Below, piece after piece: positions 9,484-21,399 of a stretch of 28,561 nt of DNA (position 1 is the stretch's first letter; every line of letters begins with the position of its first letter). Location: positions 7,414-35,974 of the forward strand of contig JAHLWZ010000598.1 of assembly GCA_020536535.1 (NCBI GenBank), read 5' to 3'. Position numbers and translations under genes: made by a program. Below the pieces are notes generated by a model that was not told the DNA's origin, ran no database searches, and was given only the letters and a program-made list of their open reading frames with translations. The stretch comes from Pelomyxa schiedti (taxonomy: Eukaryota; Evosea; Pelobiontida; Pelomyxidae).

Positions 9484-10671
9484 TTAAGAGCCCCCATTGC
9501 AGAAGCAACTGGTGTCCTTGGTGGGTTCAGGACTTGAGGTAGAACGAGGTATAATTATGTTTGAGTCTGGTGCCGGCTGGTGCCGTTGGTCATGGTCAAG
9601 TACGAACTTGACCAAGTGTTGTGTGGCTTGGTCAATCCCTTTGTTGTCTTTGGCGCTGGTGTGGTACCTAGTTGCGGTGATTAGAAAAAGACTATGTATT
9701 GTTTTCGGTTTACCAGCCGATAAATTTGTTGTCTGCAGCATATCTTTCCAGTTCGTCGGCTGACTTGCAGTAGGTTTCTTTGGGTAAATCGCACTTTGTT
9801 TGCCGTTATTTTATCTTACATGCAATAGGGCAAATTGCCTTGTTGGCTAGCAATACAACGGGAATTGGTCTGTTGTCCGGTCCCCATGTGACCTTACAAG
9901 CTTTTAACATGTTGGACACAAGGTCAAAAACAATAAGAAAATACCTTATCATCTATATCAGATTTCCATTGGGCTACAGCCTCGAAAGTGTTGGCTCGCC
10001 TGCTTAAATTTAGTTTTAAAAAAAGGAATTTACGATTATTACGTTATATCGAACACAATAAATGCTCCAACTGCTTCTCTATAGTAGACCTTAGTGAAAT
10101 TAGGTAATGAAAATACAAAGGAATTACAAACCCTAGTCATGTGACCAAATCTTTCTTGTCCTTGACGAAGTAAGCGTGCATTACTTATGATTTAAGTATT
10201 TGATATGGTCATTTCATTTTATTTAACTACAAAAAACCTGCAATATCCCACAGCTGTAAACGAATTTCGGTGTGGTCGTCCCACCTCAGAACTTTAAGTG
10301 CGAAATCAACCCCAATCTGTTCAGTGTGTTAGAGTGCATTTGTACACATGGGTAGATAGAAGCCAAACTGTAGACTTATAGTGCATGGAGAAAATGCCAT
10401 GGACCATTCTTTTAATGAGGCTCGTTTTCCCTAGTAAACAATATAATTAGTTCTCGCAGAGTCGAATAGCCTACAACCTGCTCCAATATCCCCAACAACA
10501 AGAATTTTATACAGAAATTCCACATTCTCTTCTTCATTCTCCTGTGAAGGAAAACAGAAACAGGACAACAAGCAACGTGAGCTACAGAGATCTAGAGATC
10601 CAACATAACAAACATAGGAAAAAACAACAGACCATTCCAGTGTACTCCTCCTCCGTCGCCGGCGACGTCAT
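9484..10671 (-). CDS. Rab32/Rab38-like small GTPase
   Basis: Ten exons: 10671-10633, 10541-10478, 10430-10369, 10316-10238, 10160-10132, 10089-10043, 9999-9945, 9892-9839, 9793-9714, 9667-9484; 693 bases, 230 residues. Motifs: P-loop GDIGAGKTS (residues 30-38), IGVDFALKV after switch I, WDIAGQERFG (Ile where most Rabs have Thr, the Rab32-subfamily hallmark), LLANKCDL, and TSAKDNKGI. DDKVTWGPDNRPIPVVLLA also follows Rab32 closely. Rab32 members act on lysosome-related organelles and mitochondria or phagosomes; the role here is inferred. The intron between ANK and CDL starts GC, not GT (9838-9794), because only that border restores the motif. The C-terminus ends CFC (224-226) followed by NGGS, so the prenylation cysteines are not terminal. 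Transcribed divergently from the giant gene at 10887. Confidence 0.85.
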
Positions 10672-10886
10672 CTCCTTCGCTAGCCACTATTTGTTTTCGT
10701 TAGATTGATGGCCTTCGTCGTTTCGCATCTCAGCAAGCCGTTTGTTGGGAGAGTGAGTGCATTGGACCTCCGTGAGACGATGCATAAGTTTGGCACTACT
10801 CCCCTGCCACGGCTTCCAGAATTCTTTTCAACTTGTCACCGGGCGATCAGAATGCAGAAGGAGAATTTGAAAAAAAAATAAACGAC
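10672..10886. promoter_or_regulatory. Shared divergent promoter region (inferred)
   Basis: 215 bp separate the start codons of the Rab32-like gene (minus) and the USP-like gene (plus), so both promoters must lie here or in the first exons. I see no clear core motif. The assignment rests on position only. Confidence 0.35.
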
Positions 10887-13800
10887 ATGTCCAAACAACA
10901 ACCGGACGAGGGCGAACCAACAAACCCCAAGCCCGGCGCGGTCCCACAATCACAGTCCGCCGGCCCGAGCGCCACCTCCACCGCGACCACGACCAAACCC
11001 AGCGGCGCCGCGCCCCCCGGCGCCCCAACCGACGCACGGCCCCCAAATCCGACCGTTGCAACGGTTCCCGAACCGACGCCCACGCCCACGCCGACGCGCT
11101 CAACGGCGCCAACCGCCACCGCAGCCGACGATGTAAATGCAACCGACTGGCGAGACCGAAGTAACGCGGTTGGTGTTGGCGTTGGTGCCGGAGAGGCCGG
11201 GGACGAGTACCCGTATTCGCTCCTCGCTGATAAGGACAACGGCGACGGCGGCGGAGCCTTCGACGCGGTGGTGCGCGGCATGGTTGTTGGCAACAGGCTG
11301 CTGAGCGGCCAGGGCGAGGACGAGGGAGACGAGGCCGACGAGGAGGTCAAGAGGCTCATCGCGCAGCAGGACCAGCTTGCGGAGGTGCCTCCTCCGGAAG
11401 AGCCTGGGATGACCCCGCCTGACCTCGACGACGAGGAGGTGCGGGCGGCAATTACCGCTGACTCTTCGAGGTACTTGGCAGAATTCAGGACGCAGCAGGA
11501 GAGTAACGCGCAGAGGGCACGTGAAGCCCCCCAGCGGGAGGGGCGGGAGCAACTTCATGCGCTGGCTGGAGGAGGATTGTTACCAACTCCACCTGGTGGT
11601 TCAGTTCTGGTTCAGCTGCAACAGGCGAGACCTGAGCAGCCACAGCAAGTGCAGGCCCAACAGCCGGCGAGAGGAGCGCACTTTCCTGGGTTTGACGCAA
11701 ATTCACCTACAGGTAATCCTGCACATATTAGGGAATGCTTCTTACACTTTTTATTTAGCGTCCGACGCTATGGGGACTGTGATGCACATGCTTGATATGG
11801 CCATTGAGGAAGTAACACCCCCTCTCGGGCCAGTCACGCAATCTACTTTGTTCAACAAGCCAAATTTTTCCCACGTTACCACGTTCCTCTCCGCCTTTCT
11901 GGATCAAGTTAATATGTCAGGGTACCTTATTTTCCCCACTCCCACCCCATTAAGCAGTTTAAGGTACCTCCCAGAATACTTAGTTGAACCCGCTATACAA
12001 TTCTTTCGCAAAGTGGCCACTTTGCTAGTTTATGTTTTAGAGATGCAACCACCACAAATGGACTTTCCTGGAGTTGCGAGATTGTTTGGTCATTTATTTG
12101 ATACGAAGGCTAAACTGCACACGAATTGCAACGTTTATGTCCCAGGCCACATGTCAACAAAAGTGGATCCTCCTTTTGCTCTCCCCAACGTACCTGCCAC
12201 CACTCCATCCCTCACATCTAACTTTTGCCAGCCAGATATGTCGTCATGGTACTCAGAAATCATGATTGAGATTGTCAACTTCTTTGGTAGTTTAGACGGC
12301 TTTACCAAGTTGTTCCGGGCTGTGTGTGATACAACATCTTTTTCTCTGGGCTCAATGACAGCTGCAGTGACTTCCTTACAAAAGGTGGGCACACTGTAGT
12401 CTCCAACTGTGTTTACCATCCACAGATAAATCGGGGTCAGTACTTCTCACCTAGGTTAAAAAAAATGGTGGCAGAAGAAATTCCCAAAATAGTTATCAAG
12501 TTGAATTCAACAAGCAATATTGAGCTCAGCATAACCTCGGTTGAAGCTCTGCATCACATGTTTCACGCCGTGTACAAATTAATGCTTGTGGTACGTGCTA
12601 TCAGACTTTCTATGAGATTCTGAGTAAGGACACAGAATACTTCTTCAGAAGAGAGTGCACAAACTTGCGAACCCTTATTCTTGAACTTTGCCCACAAGTG
12701 TTTAATGAGTCAGCACCCACAATTAACAATCTATGGATTGTGCTCATTATCCAATATGGTTTCGGCATTAAAGGTGCAAAGTCTTCAAATCTTCCTTTCT
12801 AACCACAACAGGGAAACGCCAACTCCAACATGAGGACTGCACATCACACACCATATAACTCTGTTCCTGTGATACCAAAACACCGCGCACCGTACCATCT
12901 CACAATCCATTCCATGGCTTCATGGGTTGTGGAGCATTCCATTTTCTCTATGGTCGTGGACAATATTACTTTGTACCTCTCAAACTACAATGCGAAGTAC
13001 AAGCATGTTCAAGATTCAGCACATTGTCCACAGTGTGCTCCAAATGAAATTGCCAAACTTGAATGTGAGCTGAATTATGTTGAGGAGTCTCTAGGGTTTA
13101 TGGTGGAGTTGCTTGCTGAAGCTCACTTGTTAGACATTGGGCATGTGGACATACTTTTTGATATCTTCTCTGTGTGTACCTACCTGTTTTCTTGTGAAAC
13201 CAACGTAACTTGTAGAAGAAGATCTCAGAACAGTTCCTTCCGCAAGTCATCGGTACTGTTGTAAAAAGGTCGTATTTACTTTCTAGAGAGATTGTAGACG
13301 CAATTTTTGCCAAAGTAGTTATACCACTCGACTTTTATTTGCAACCCTAAATGCACAAAGAATACTTCAGAGTCCCCAGTATTACCTTGGCTTCAATTCA
13401 CAGCTCAAATTTGCCAACGATCCCGTAATACCTCCCATATGGTACGAAATCGTCCCGTACCCCATTAACTCCAATTACAGCAAACAGCAACAGACCTATT
13501 CCTGCGTATATTGCTTTCTGGTCCCACAAACTTAAATGATATGATAGTTAACACACTTTCACAACTTACTGTGGACCCAATGATGACATACTGCAGGTTT
13601 TCCTTGTTCCACAGGTTTTCTTAATCATGAATAGGTTACACTGGCTAACGGCCTTGATTGAGCAAATCCAGAATAAAAAGTGTGTCCTTCACTGCTACAA
13701 ACTCATCACAGATATTATCAGTATGGTACTCGTCCAGCTACCATGTATTAACCTTGAAAAGAGTCCTATCAAGTAGAAAGTCCCTTTTCTTCCACTCGTG

Positions 13801-16800
13801 CTGAAATGGTTGGAACGCTTGTTAACAAGCATTCTTTATGGGATCATTTTATTGCTGAGCTTAACTTTTTCCGGTCTTCTTGGGCAGCGGTAAGGTAATG
13901 CTCACAGGTTCCGCCACAAACCTCAATGACAGGTCCCAGCAGGCTCCCAGGAATACCAAAGTGTGTACTTACCACAGCTCAAGCAGAGACTATCTTTCCT
14001 TGATCTCCTCATGCCTTATGCAACAAAACGTGAGGTATCCATTTTCAGTTTTAAACCAACCCTTCCTAAGCTGCCACTTCATGGCTACTTTCCTTGTGGG
14101 ATTCCCTTTCCACGAGTCCTGCACAACCTGAATGTGATACACTGTTTGACTGGGTTTGCTCCTTGGGAAATCAAAACCTCCCATCTACAGTAAGTTTGGC
14201 CAGTGTCAAAAGCCTCCTGAAATTCTATAGGTTTGGTGCACTCTAATGCATGACTTGTTTATCCTGAGATGCACAAATGTTTCTCTTTTCATATCGCGGC
14301 ATTGCAACAGCTCAAGTGCCTTCAATTGCTTTGGCCTGCTGATGGTGAACGTCAATCGAAATATAGGGAAGCTCGATCTCACACCTAATGTATCACCTCT
14401 TCCTATCCTTATTCCGTAACATCAAAAAGGGACAAAACTATCAGGTGAGTTGCCATTTTCAAGATTTACTTGGCTATAAGCAGTTATGGTCGTGGCTGAC
14501 ACTAAGTAGTGAACCTGCATTAGCATCTCAGATCATCACCTTCCTTACTGAACTGCATTCAACAGTGCCACCAAGAACACAGCAAGCACTGCATACTTGC
14601 ATGGTAACACTTTTTGTAATTGATCAAAGCCCAACCTTTCCGTCAGGATGTCTTGTGTGAAGAAATAGCAGGCAAAGAAAGGGCTGGATGGGAGATCAGG
14701 GCTGGTAAGGTTGCAGAGACAATCATCCAATTGTTCCCATGTCCGAATTCCCACAAGGCCTCTTTAGCGCAAACGCGACTCCTTGATTTCGTGCTGCATG
14801 TTTCTACACATACCGAGAAGCAACTCCTCGTTTCACACATTTATGGTACTGCTGCAACCACTCTTGGGGCACTTGAGAAGATGATCTCTGCTACCCTTGA
14901 GAAAAAGGGTTTGACTCATAGCACTGATGTGCTTCACATGCACCTGCACTATGAGAATGGACAGTTGTTGACTGATAGGAGCCGTACACTTGGCGAACTG
15001 AGCTTGGATTACCCAACGACAGACCTCTTTGTAACAATAGAGCAGGATGTGGATCCTCGAAGAAAAACACTTCTCCCACCACGAATCTCTTTTGGAACCC
15101 AACAACCTCAACAACCTAAGGGAGAAAAACTTGCTCCTGACAAAGAAGAACAAGTACTTGACTTATCACTGTTCTCTTTCTTACATCAACTAGGTTCAAA
15201 CCCTTATGGATGCCCTGGGTACTGAACGAGACTTAGCCATTCATGTTCTCAAAAGGAATTCTTGGAATGTAAATCTCGCTGCTAACCAACTCAGTGATGA
15301 TTTCCAACGTTCTTCTGCCGAAAAAGAGTTGGAGCAGCTGAAGAAACCTATCCCAAGTACCCCTTCATCGTCGGAGCCATCAGCTTCACATTCATCCTTG
15401 AGCACCAATGATGCGGCCAGTCCACAAAAGGAAATCCTACTTATAAGTGCTAAGTACTTCAACGCCATTTTTTCTGTGTTGGATGGGACCAACCAAACTC
15501 TATGTGACAGTGTGTGGGACATGTTATGTGCCGTTCCTACCCCTCCTGATGTGTTGAAACTTGTGGCAGAACATAAGGTGCAAGTGGCGGATTTATTACA
15601 ATGGCCGTCTTCATTACAGACAACATACTACCTTGAGCTGCTTCTGTTGGCTATAAGCAACAACTGTGAAGGAAATTTTGAGGTGGGGACTACACTACCT
15701 GGCAAAGAATGGGTGACCAAGTTCTGTGATCAAGATGGCCTGGGATGTTTGACAGTTTTGCTCCATGGAGAAACTCCATCAAAGGTTATGTCATGGAGTG
15801 ATACTGAAATGCATTATGTTTCATTGGTGTTACAAATTCTTGCCCACTGCTTGAATATTGTGACCACCGACGAAATAGAGAGTGTGGGCTTTGATTTGCG
15901 CAAGGTATTTGCGTTTGCATGTGATTCCGTAGCTGGCATCTTCTGTGATCAAAGAGAAACAACCCCCAAGGACCATAGCGGATACAGTGATTATGAAGAG
16001 GAACTGGTGGAGGCATGTCTTTCTATTGCACTTTCTTGTGTTCGACACCACGGGGCTTTTGTTTCTCTCCTTCCAGAAAATCTTTTAACGCCTAAAGTGT
16101 TGCATAATGCTGTTACATGCAGAAATGTCGTAATTTCTTGTGTGTACTGTGGTGTGATGGAACAACTTCTCAAAGTCACGAACACTACTGCGGAGACAGT
16201 TAAAGATGTTACAAAACGACTTGTTTTGTATGCCCAGCAGGACTCTGTAAATAAGCATGGCTTTCTACTGTTATCTAGCTTACTATCAATGAGCTTTACG
16301 AGTCAAATTGCCGATCCAGACGAAAATATTGACCTTGCATTGATGCTAGCCGAAAAGTTGCAGTCAGCAACTCTCAAAACCGGCGGTAGTGGAGGGGATG
16401 TTGGCCTTTTGGTGTTGCTGAAGACACTCCTACAAGCAAGTGAAACAATAAAAATGGTGTTGTGTGAAGAGTGGACAGAGAGACCATCACTGCTAAAAAT
16501 TTTGTTTAACAATCTGTTTATAGCCGATTCCAATGCAGCCCACCATTGGGAAAGTGCCAACTTACGCACTATAGCATACTCAGTACTCCTAGAATTATGT
16601 AAAAACAGTCAGGAAAACTTCACCTCTTTGCTTGGGATGATTAAGACACAAAATACTTTTGGGTACATTGTATTTTTCTAGAAGTTGCTCATCATTTGAC
16701 AGAGAGCCAAGGGGATGGGATCACTATCCACCTGAAAGTCGTGCTCCAGCGTCTTATGCAGGGCTTGTGAATCATAGTCAAGAAAGCCATATAAATTCAG

Positions 16801-19800
16801 TTGTTCAGCAACTTTTCATGATTCCCCATCTTCGTAAGATGGTGAATGCAATTCCTGTGACAAAAAACCCTATCAGTCACCTTCAAGGCACAAGTGTTGT
16901 TGAACAGCTGCAACTTCTGTTTTCCAAGCTGGAATTCAGTGATGTGCAAGTGTGCGACGCAGCCGAGCTTGGAAGTGCTTATAGTGTAGCAGTTTTCAAT
17001 AGCATAAGCAACAATTTGGACAGTGTACCCAACGAACCACATGAATTCTATAAAGGTATCATCGACCGAGTTGTATCTTGTGGTCAGCAAACCAATTTGG
17101 CGCAAATCTTTACCAACTTCTTCACTGCATCAATAAAAACAACTTATGTACAACATCAGAGCTCAAGTCTATCAATGCATACCGTCCTTTCACTTCACAT
17201 CCCACCACAGTTGCCCCCATCAGGGATTCACACCTTGGAAAGTATTCTAACCGCATCTATCACTGGCCTTGCGGTTCCAGGAAAAACCTCTGTTCTTCAT
17301 GGCATCCCTCATACACTTGTGATGCACTTGAAACGCTTTGATCTGAATCTAGTTACTCGGACTTATGTAAAAAATTCTGAACTTGTTGAATTGCCAGCAA
17401 CACTCAATTTGCAAAACTGGACAAATGCAAACACATCATACGACTATCAACTGGTTGGTGTGATAGTGCACTCAGGAACTTGGGAAAGTGGGCACTATAA
17501 GTCATATATTCTTGAAAGATCAAGTTGCGTTTGGTACGAATTTAATGATGAAATTGTGACGCATGTCCCAGTGGTACGTACTCCCAAACACTTCCCCTGT
17601 TTCACTTTAAAAGGGCAAACTGCCTTGGAACACCAAGAACCAAAAGGAATGTGTTGACACAATATTATATGAGAGAAAGGTTTGCTTTCTTTGCGCCCCA
17701 GTGTTTTTAATCCCTTTAGAACTTGCTATCAATGGATATTCAAAATATACTCTCCATGTCCGGTGCGGACCCACATACCACTTCAATTGGTGTTCCCGAA
17801 AAGATTTATCGGTATGGACGTTATTCTGGATACCTGCAATTCACTCCACTAAGAGAAATTATGGAAGACAATCAACTTATGAGAGTGGACAGGCTACTCT
17901 ATTCAGATCAGTACTTCCGCTTCTTATATGAGTTGTGTTGTATCCCTCACTCCTACAAATTTGATGGTATTTTTATTATGTCCCTTCACGAATATGACAC
18001 TCTTCAGTCCCAACTCTTCAGGAAACCGTGAAGCTTGCTAGTACAACCGTGATTGAATTTCTTTCGCACGCAAAGCAACGGCAGTCATTATGCCATTGGA
18101 TCAATTTACTACAATTACTGATGGCAGCCAGTCCTGTATGGGAGCTAATCAGCAAATGGGAAAGTTAACAAAAACTACAGGATACCTTGGTGGAATTTTC
18201 TACATACATAAGAAAGCCTGCTTTGATTAAAGATATTCTCTTAAACTGCCCTGATGAAGTGGTATGTGGTTCTAATGAAGGCCCAACTTACACCTCCAGG
18301 AACGAATCCGATTTGTGGACTTACTTGCTGGAATGATTAAAACTTTGTCGGCATTTGGCAATTTGGATGAAGAAGCCAAAACAAAAGAACATGTACTGAA
18401 GAGATTAACACTTGTAAAATGACTCACCATGCAAAAGGGGAGAGCAACTATCTTTTTCATGGACAATCTGTTTTCTTTGGTAATTCTAGAGTACTTTTTA
18501 TTGCCCTGACGCCTCTTATATTAGCTCGAAGTGTCACGTGAATCCTGGAAGCGATCCAAACAGTATTTTGAATTACCGCTCATTTTCGCTTCAATGGGTT
18601 TCCTTCAGGCATCCAAAATTTAGTATCACCTTGAACTCACAATGTGCAGAGGGCATATCTTATGCAAAACGGAATAGTATCTAAGTATGTAGACTACATT
18701 CTTGGAGATTCTCCACCCCCAGTATAGTTTCCTTTTTTTTTTTTTCTATTGACCTCACATAGATAAATAACCGTATTACGTACCGTGTCAATATCTGGGA
18801 CAACCAAAATATGGCCGATCTGCGCGATTTGTTGGCAACTCTTTCCTTACTTGTGCGTGGTTGTTTTCAAGGCCCTGATCGGGATGCAATGACCCCGTAC
18901 AGCCTAGTACAGTTTTCATCCCTTTTTCACTAGTTAACTTCCAACCAGAAGGAACCTCTCTTGTCCCCTGACGGACTCTCTCCTCTCTGGAGTCATGTAT
19001 GTAAACTCTTTTTCCCCCCTCCATCTGCTCACAAATTCAGAGATTCATCAGCCAACTTCTGATGCACGACTTTGCGGTGCAAGTACTTTCTGAAATATTT
19101 GTACACATGTGCTGGAATGACCCAGGGTTTTCATCTTACGTAAATTTCCTTCTTTTGTCCTGTCTAAGTGACAATGCTACCCTTACGTCTGTGTCCAATT
19201 TTCATGGTACCTTATCATCATCTCTTCTGCTGTAACACTTTTGAAGTTGTTATCAAAAATGTGCTTCTTGTGTCTGACGATCTGCATTCCGACAGAGTCC
19301 AAACTCTCCTGTCTCCTTTTGTTTCTCCATTGCCAACAACACCTCCGCATTCCAACCAGCTTCACAATACTAATGTTAAGGGGATACTTGCCCTACTGCG
19401 AACACTTTCTTCCACTTTACCTGATCTCTGCATTTTACACTGCATGTTTTTACTACACATGGCAGAGTCTTGTGCTTCTATATTCCAATTTTTGTCACGG
19501 AATCACGGGGAACTGCTGTGGATGGAATCATTCCTTGGAACTTACATAAGGTTCTGCACTTTACTTTATAAATCTACAATCTTATTGAACGCAGCAAGCA
19601 CTGCCGTTCAGGGTCTCTCGGGCTGATTAAAAGTCACATTGAATCTCTTTCCACAGATGCAGTACCCCCCCCACCTGTTCCACCTCCAGCCTCGGTTATT
19701 GTGGCCATACCACCTCCACCACCCCTCCCAGATTCCCTGGATAGCTGCGTGGAGGGCAAAACCGACATGATATCGAGAACTGCCATTCAGTGCCTCCTTT

Positions 19801-21120
19801 CCATGCACAAATTCAACCTGTCTGGCAAGGTATTTCTCCGACCACTTTTTACCTCTGACGTGGTGCAAGAATGTGGAGTATACACCAGAAGAAAAGAAGT
19901 TATCAGATCAATTAGAGCAGCTTCGGTGCCAACTTCTTTATATGACGCGAGCAACTAGCATTGGAATTCCTATGTATGGTGCCAGCCTCAGATGGATTGA
20001 GTGTGTCACTTCCAAAGAATTAATTTCTCATCCAACATTTGACTAACAGCCAAAAAGGTTCACGAAGAAGATCGGTACAGCTATTCCTACGCCAAGTCCA
20101 AGCAGTGTACAGCAACAACAGACTCATGTGTTTCCACCAAAGCCACCTGTGAAGGCACCAATGCCCCCGCACCCATCAGCACCCGCACCACTGCCCCCAC
20201 AAATGTCAACAGCAGCGCTACCTCGACCCTCTTCTCAACCAAGGGAACTGCTTGACCGAATGGCTCAAATTGATTCTGACCTCAGCAGTGGATGGGTCTT
20301 GCTTGGTAAAAGTGCTGAAGATTACGACCTCGATTCTGAAGAAGTGGAGGCCGAGAGGCGTGAATTTGCACTGCGGGAGGCGGACCGTGAACTCCAACAG
20401 GAAATCCTCATCAATCGAGAACCCGAGGGAATTCTTCAGCAGCCCCAACAATCACAGCCACAACAACAGCCCGCAGTAACCCAGAACAACCAACACAACC
20501 GCGGAAGTGCCGGCCGGGCCACGCCAACCAGCACCGCACCCATGGACGAGGAAACCGGCCTCATCAGCAGCAGCGGTGATGACACTGAAGATATTACCAA
20601 TGCCGCGGCAGCCGCTTCTGAAGAAGATGATGATGAAGAAAACGGCGGCAACAGCGGCGATGTAGAGGACACAGCGATGGACAACGAAGGGGAGGTTTTC
20701 ACCAGAGTGAGGCACAACACCAACAACAAGAACAAGAGGGCCCGGCCCAGCCGGCCGCAGATAGTTGCCGGTTCAATGCTAGCCACAGAACAGCAGCCAG
20801 GATACATATCAGCCCCGGAAGATGCTGCATCCCTAGTGGCTTCCATGAAGGAAGTGTTCCCGCAGCTGACCGATTCCATGGCCCGCAAGGTTCTTGATGA
20901 CTACTCATGGAACCTAGAGTATGCCCTAGCATCCCCCTACCTTGAACAACTGTCCCAGCAACAAACAACACCAACAAGTTCAACAACAACCCAATCACAA
21001 CCCTCACCATCGTCATCGAACTCAACAACATCAACAACAACAACAACCACCAACACCGGCGCACCACCATCAACCGAGACTGAGGCCGATTTCCCGCACC
21101 CATCACTGTCTGAGGCTTAA
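10887..21120 (+). CDS. Giant USP9X/USP24-like protein with Ubl, UBA and CUE parts; nucleophile Cys lost
   Basis: First ATG is at 10887; the stop is at 21118-21120. Many introns of 35-50 bp can be joined in phase, for example 11711-11759, 12388-12425, 15153-15193, 16669-16708 and 17577-17618. Order: acidic, Pro/Thr-rich N-terminus; a long helical armadillo-like region; Ubl-like segment (about 14920-15050); UBA-like segment starting VQTLMDALG at 15194; another helical region; USP domain from about 16709 (WDHYPPESRAP) to about 17960; helical C-terminal region; Pro-rich and acidic linker; CUE-like motif MKEVFPQLTDSMARKVL with LEYALASPYLE (about 20824-20955); Thr/Ser tail. The USP box reads GLVNHSQESHINSV where USP9X has GL.N.GATCYMNSV, so Ser (codon 16785-16787) replaces the Cys nucleophile. 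The His box SGTWESGHYKSY (His codon 17493-17495) and the third residue (EFNDEIV) remain, while both CxxC zinc pairs are gone. Not every exon border was resolved; the size is roughly 3,000 residues. It could be two genes, but the order is that of USP24/USP9X. Confidence 0.7.
16709..17960 (+). other. Inactive-looking USP catalytic domain inside the giant gene
   Basis: The domain spans from WDHYPPESRAP through the Cys-box position, LKRFDL, the VIVHSG...GHYKSY His box, and into LLYSDQYFRFLYEL, which resembles the end of USP9X-type domains. Introns at 17577-17618 and about 17662-17719 keep the frame (KLPWNTKNQKECVDTILYER follows). The nucleophile is Ser and neither zinc CxxC pair is present, yet more than 300 residues stay open and alignable, which suggests selection on the fold. 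Confidence 0.75.
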
Positions 21121-21399
21121 TTCTGATGACGCTGCCTGCAAGAATTAGCGGAACATGTTTTTTCTTCTTGTTGTTTTTGTTTTTTGAAACAAAGGACAAC
21201 GGTATTATGGGCAAGCGTTGTTTACAGAGATGGTAATTGTGAGTGTTTTTCTTAGGGCTTGTTGTAGTTCACTCCTATTCAATAATCACACTGGGGTGAA
21301 TACTCATAACGATAAATTCACCTTGCTAAATCATTAAGCAAAAGCAAAAGCAACACAAAACATGAAAAAAAAAACCAAATTGAAGCGAATAGTAAAACG

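Noticed and set aside
10833-10886. Start of the giant gene at 10833
   Set aside because: The frame opens there with TTG, not ATG. The first in-frame ATG is at 10887.
20436-20888. Minus-strand hydrophobic open frame
   Set aside because: Antisense to the acidic and CUE-like exon of the giant gene; the low-complexity hydrophobic stretch is what antisense acidic repeats give.
11700-21120. The giant USP gene as a pseudogene full of stops
   Set aside because: Every stop I tested between conserved blocks lies inside a short GT...AG interval whose removal restores phase and family-like sequence. I therefore see an intron-rich intact gene with a changed active site.
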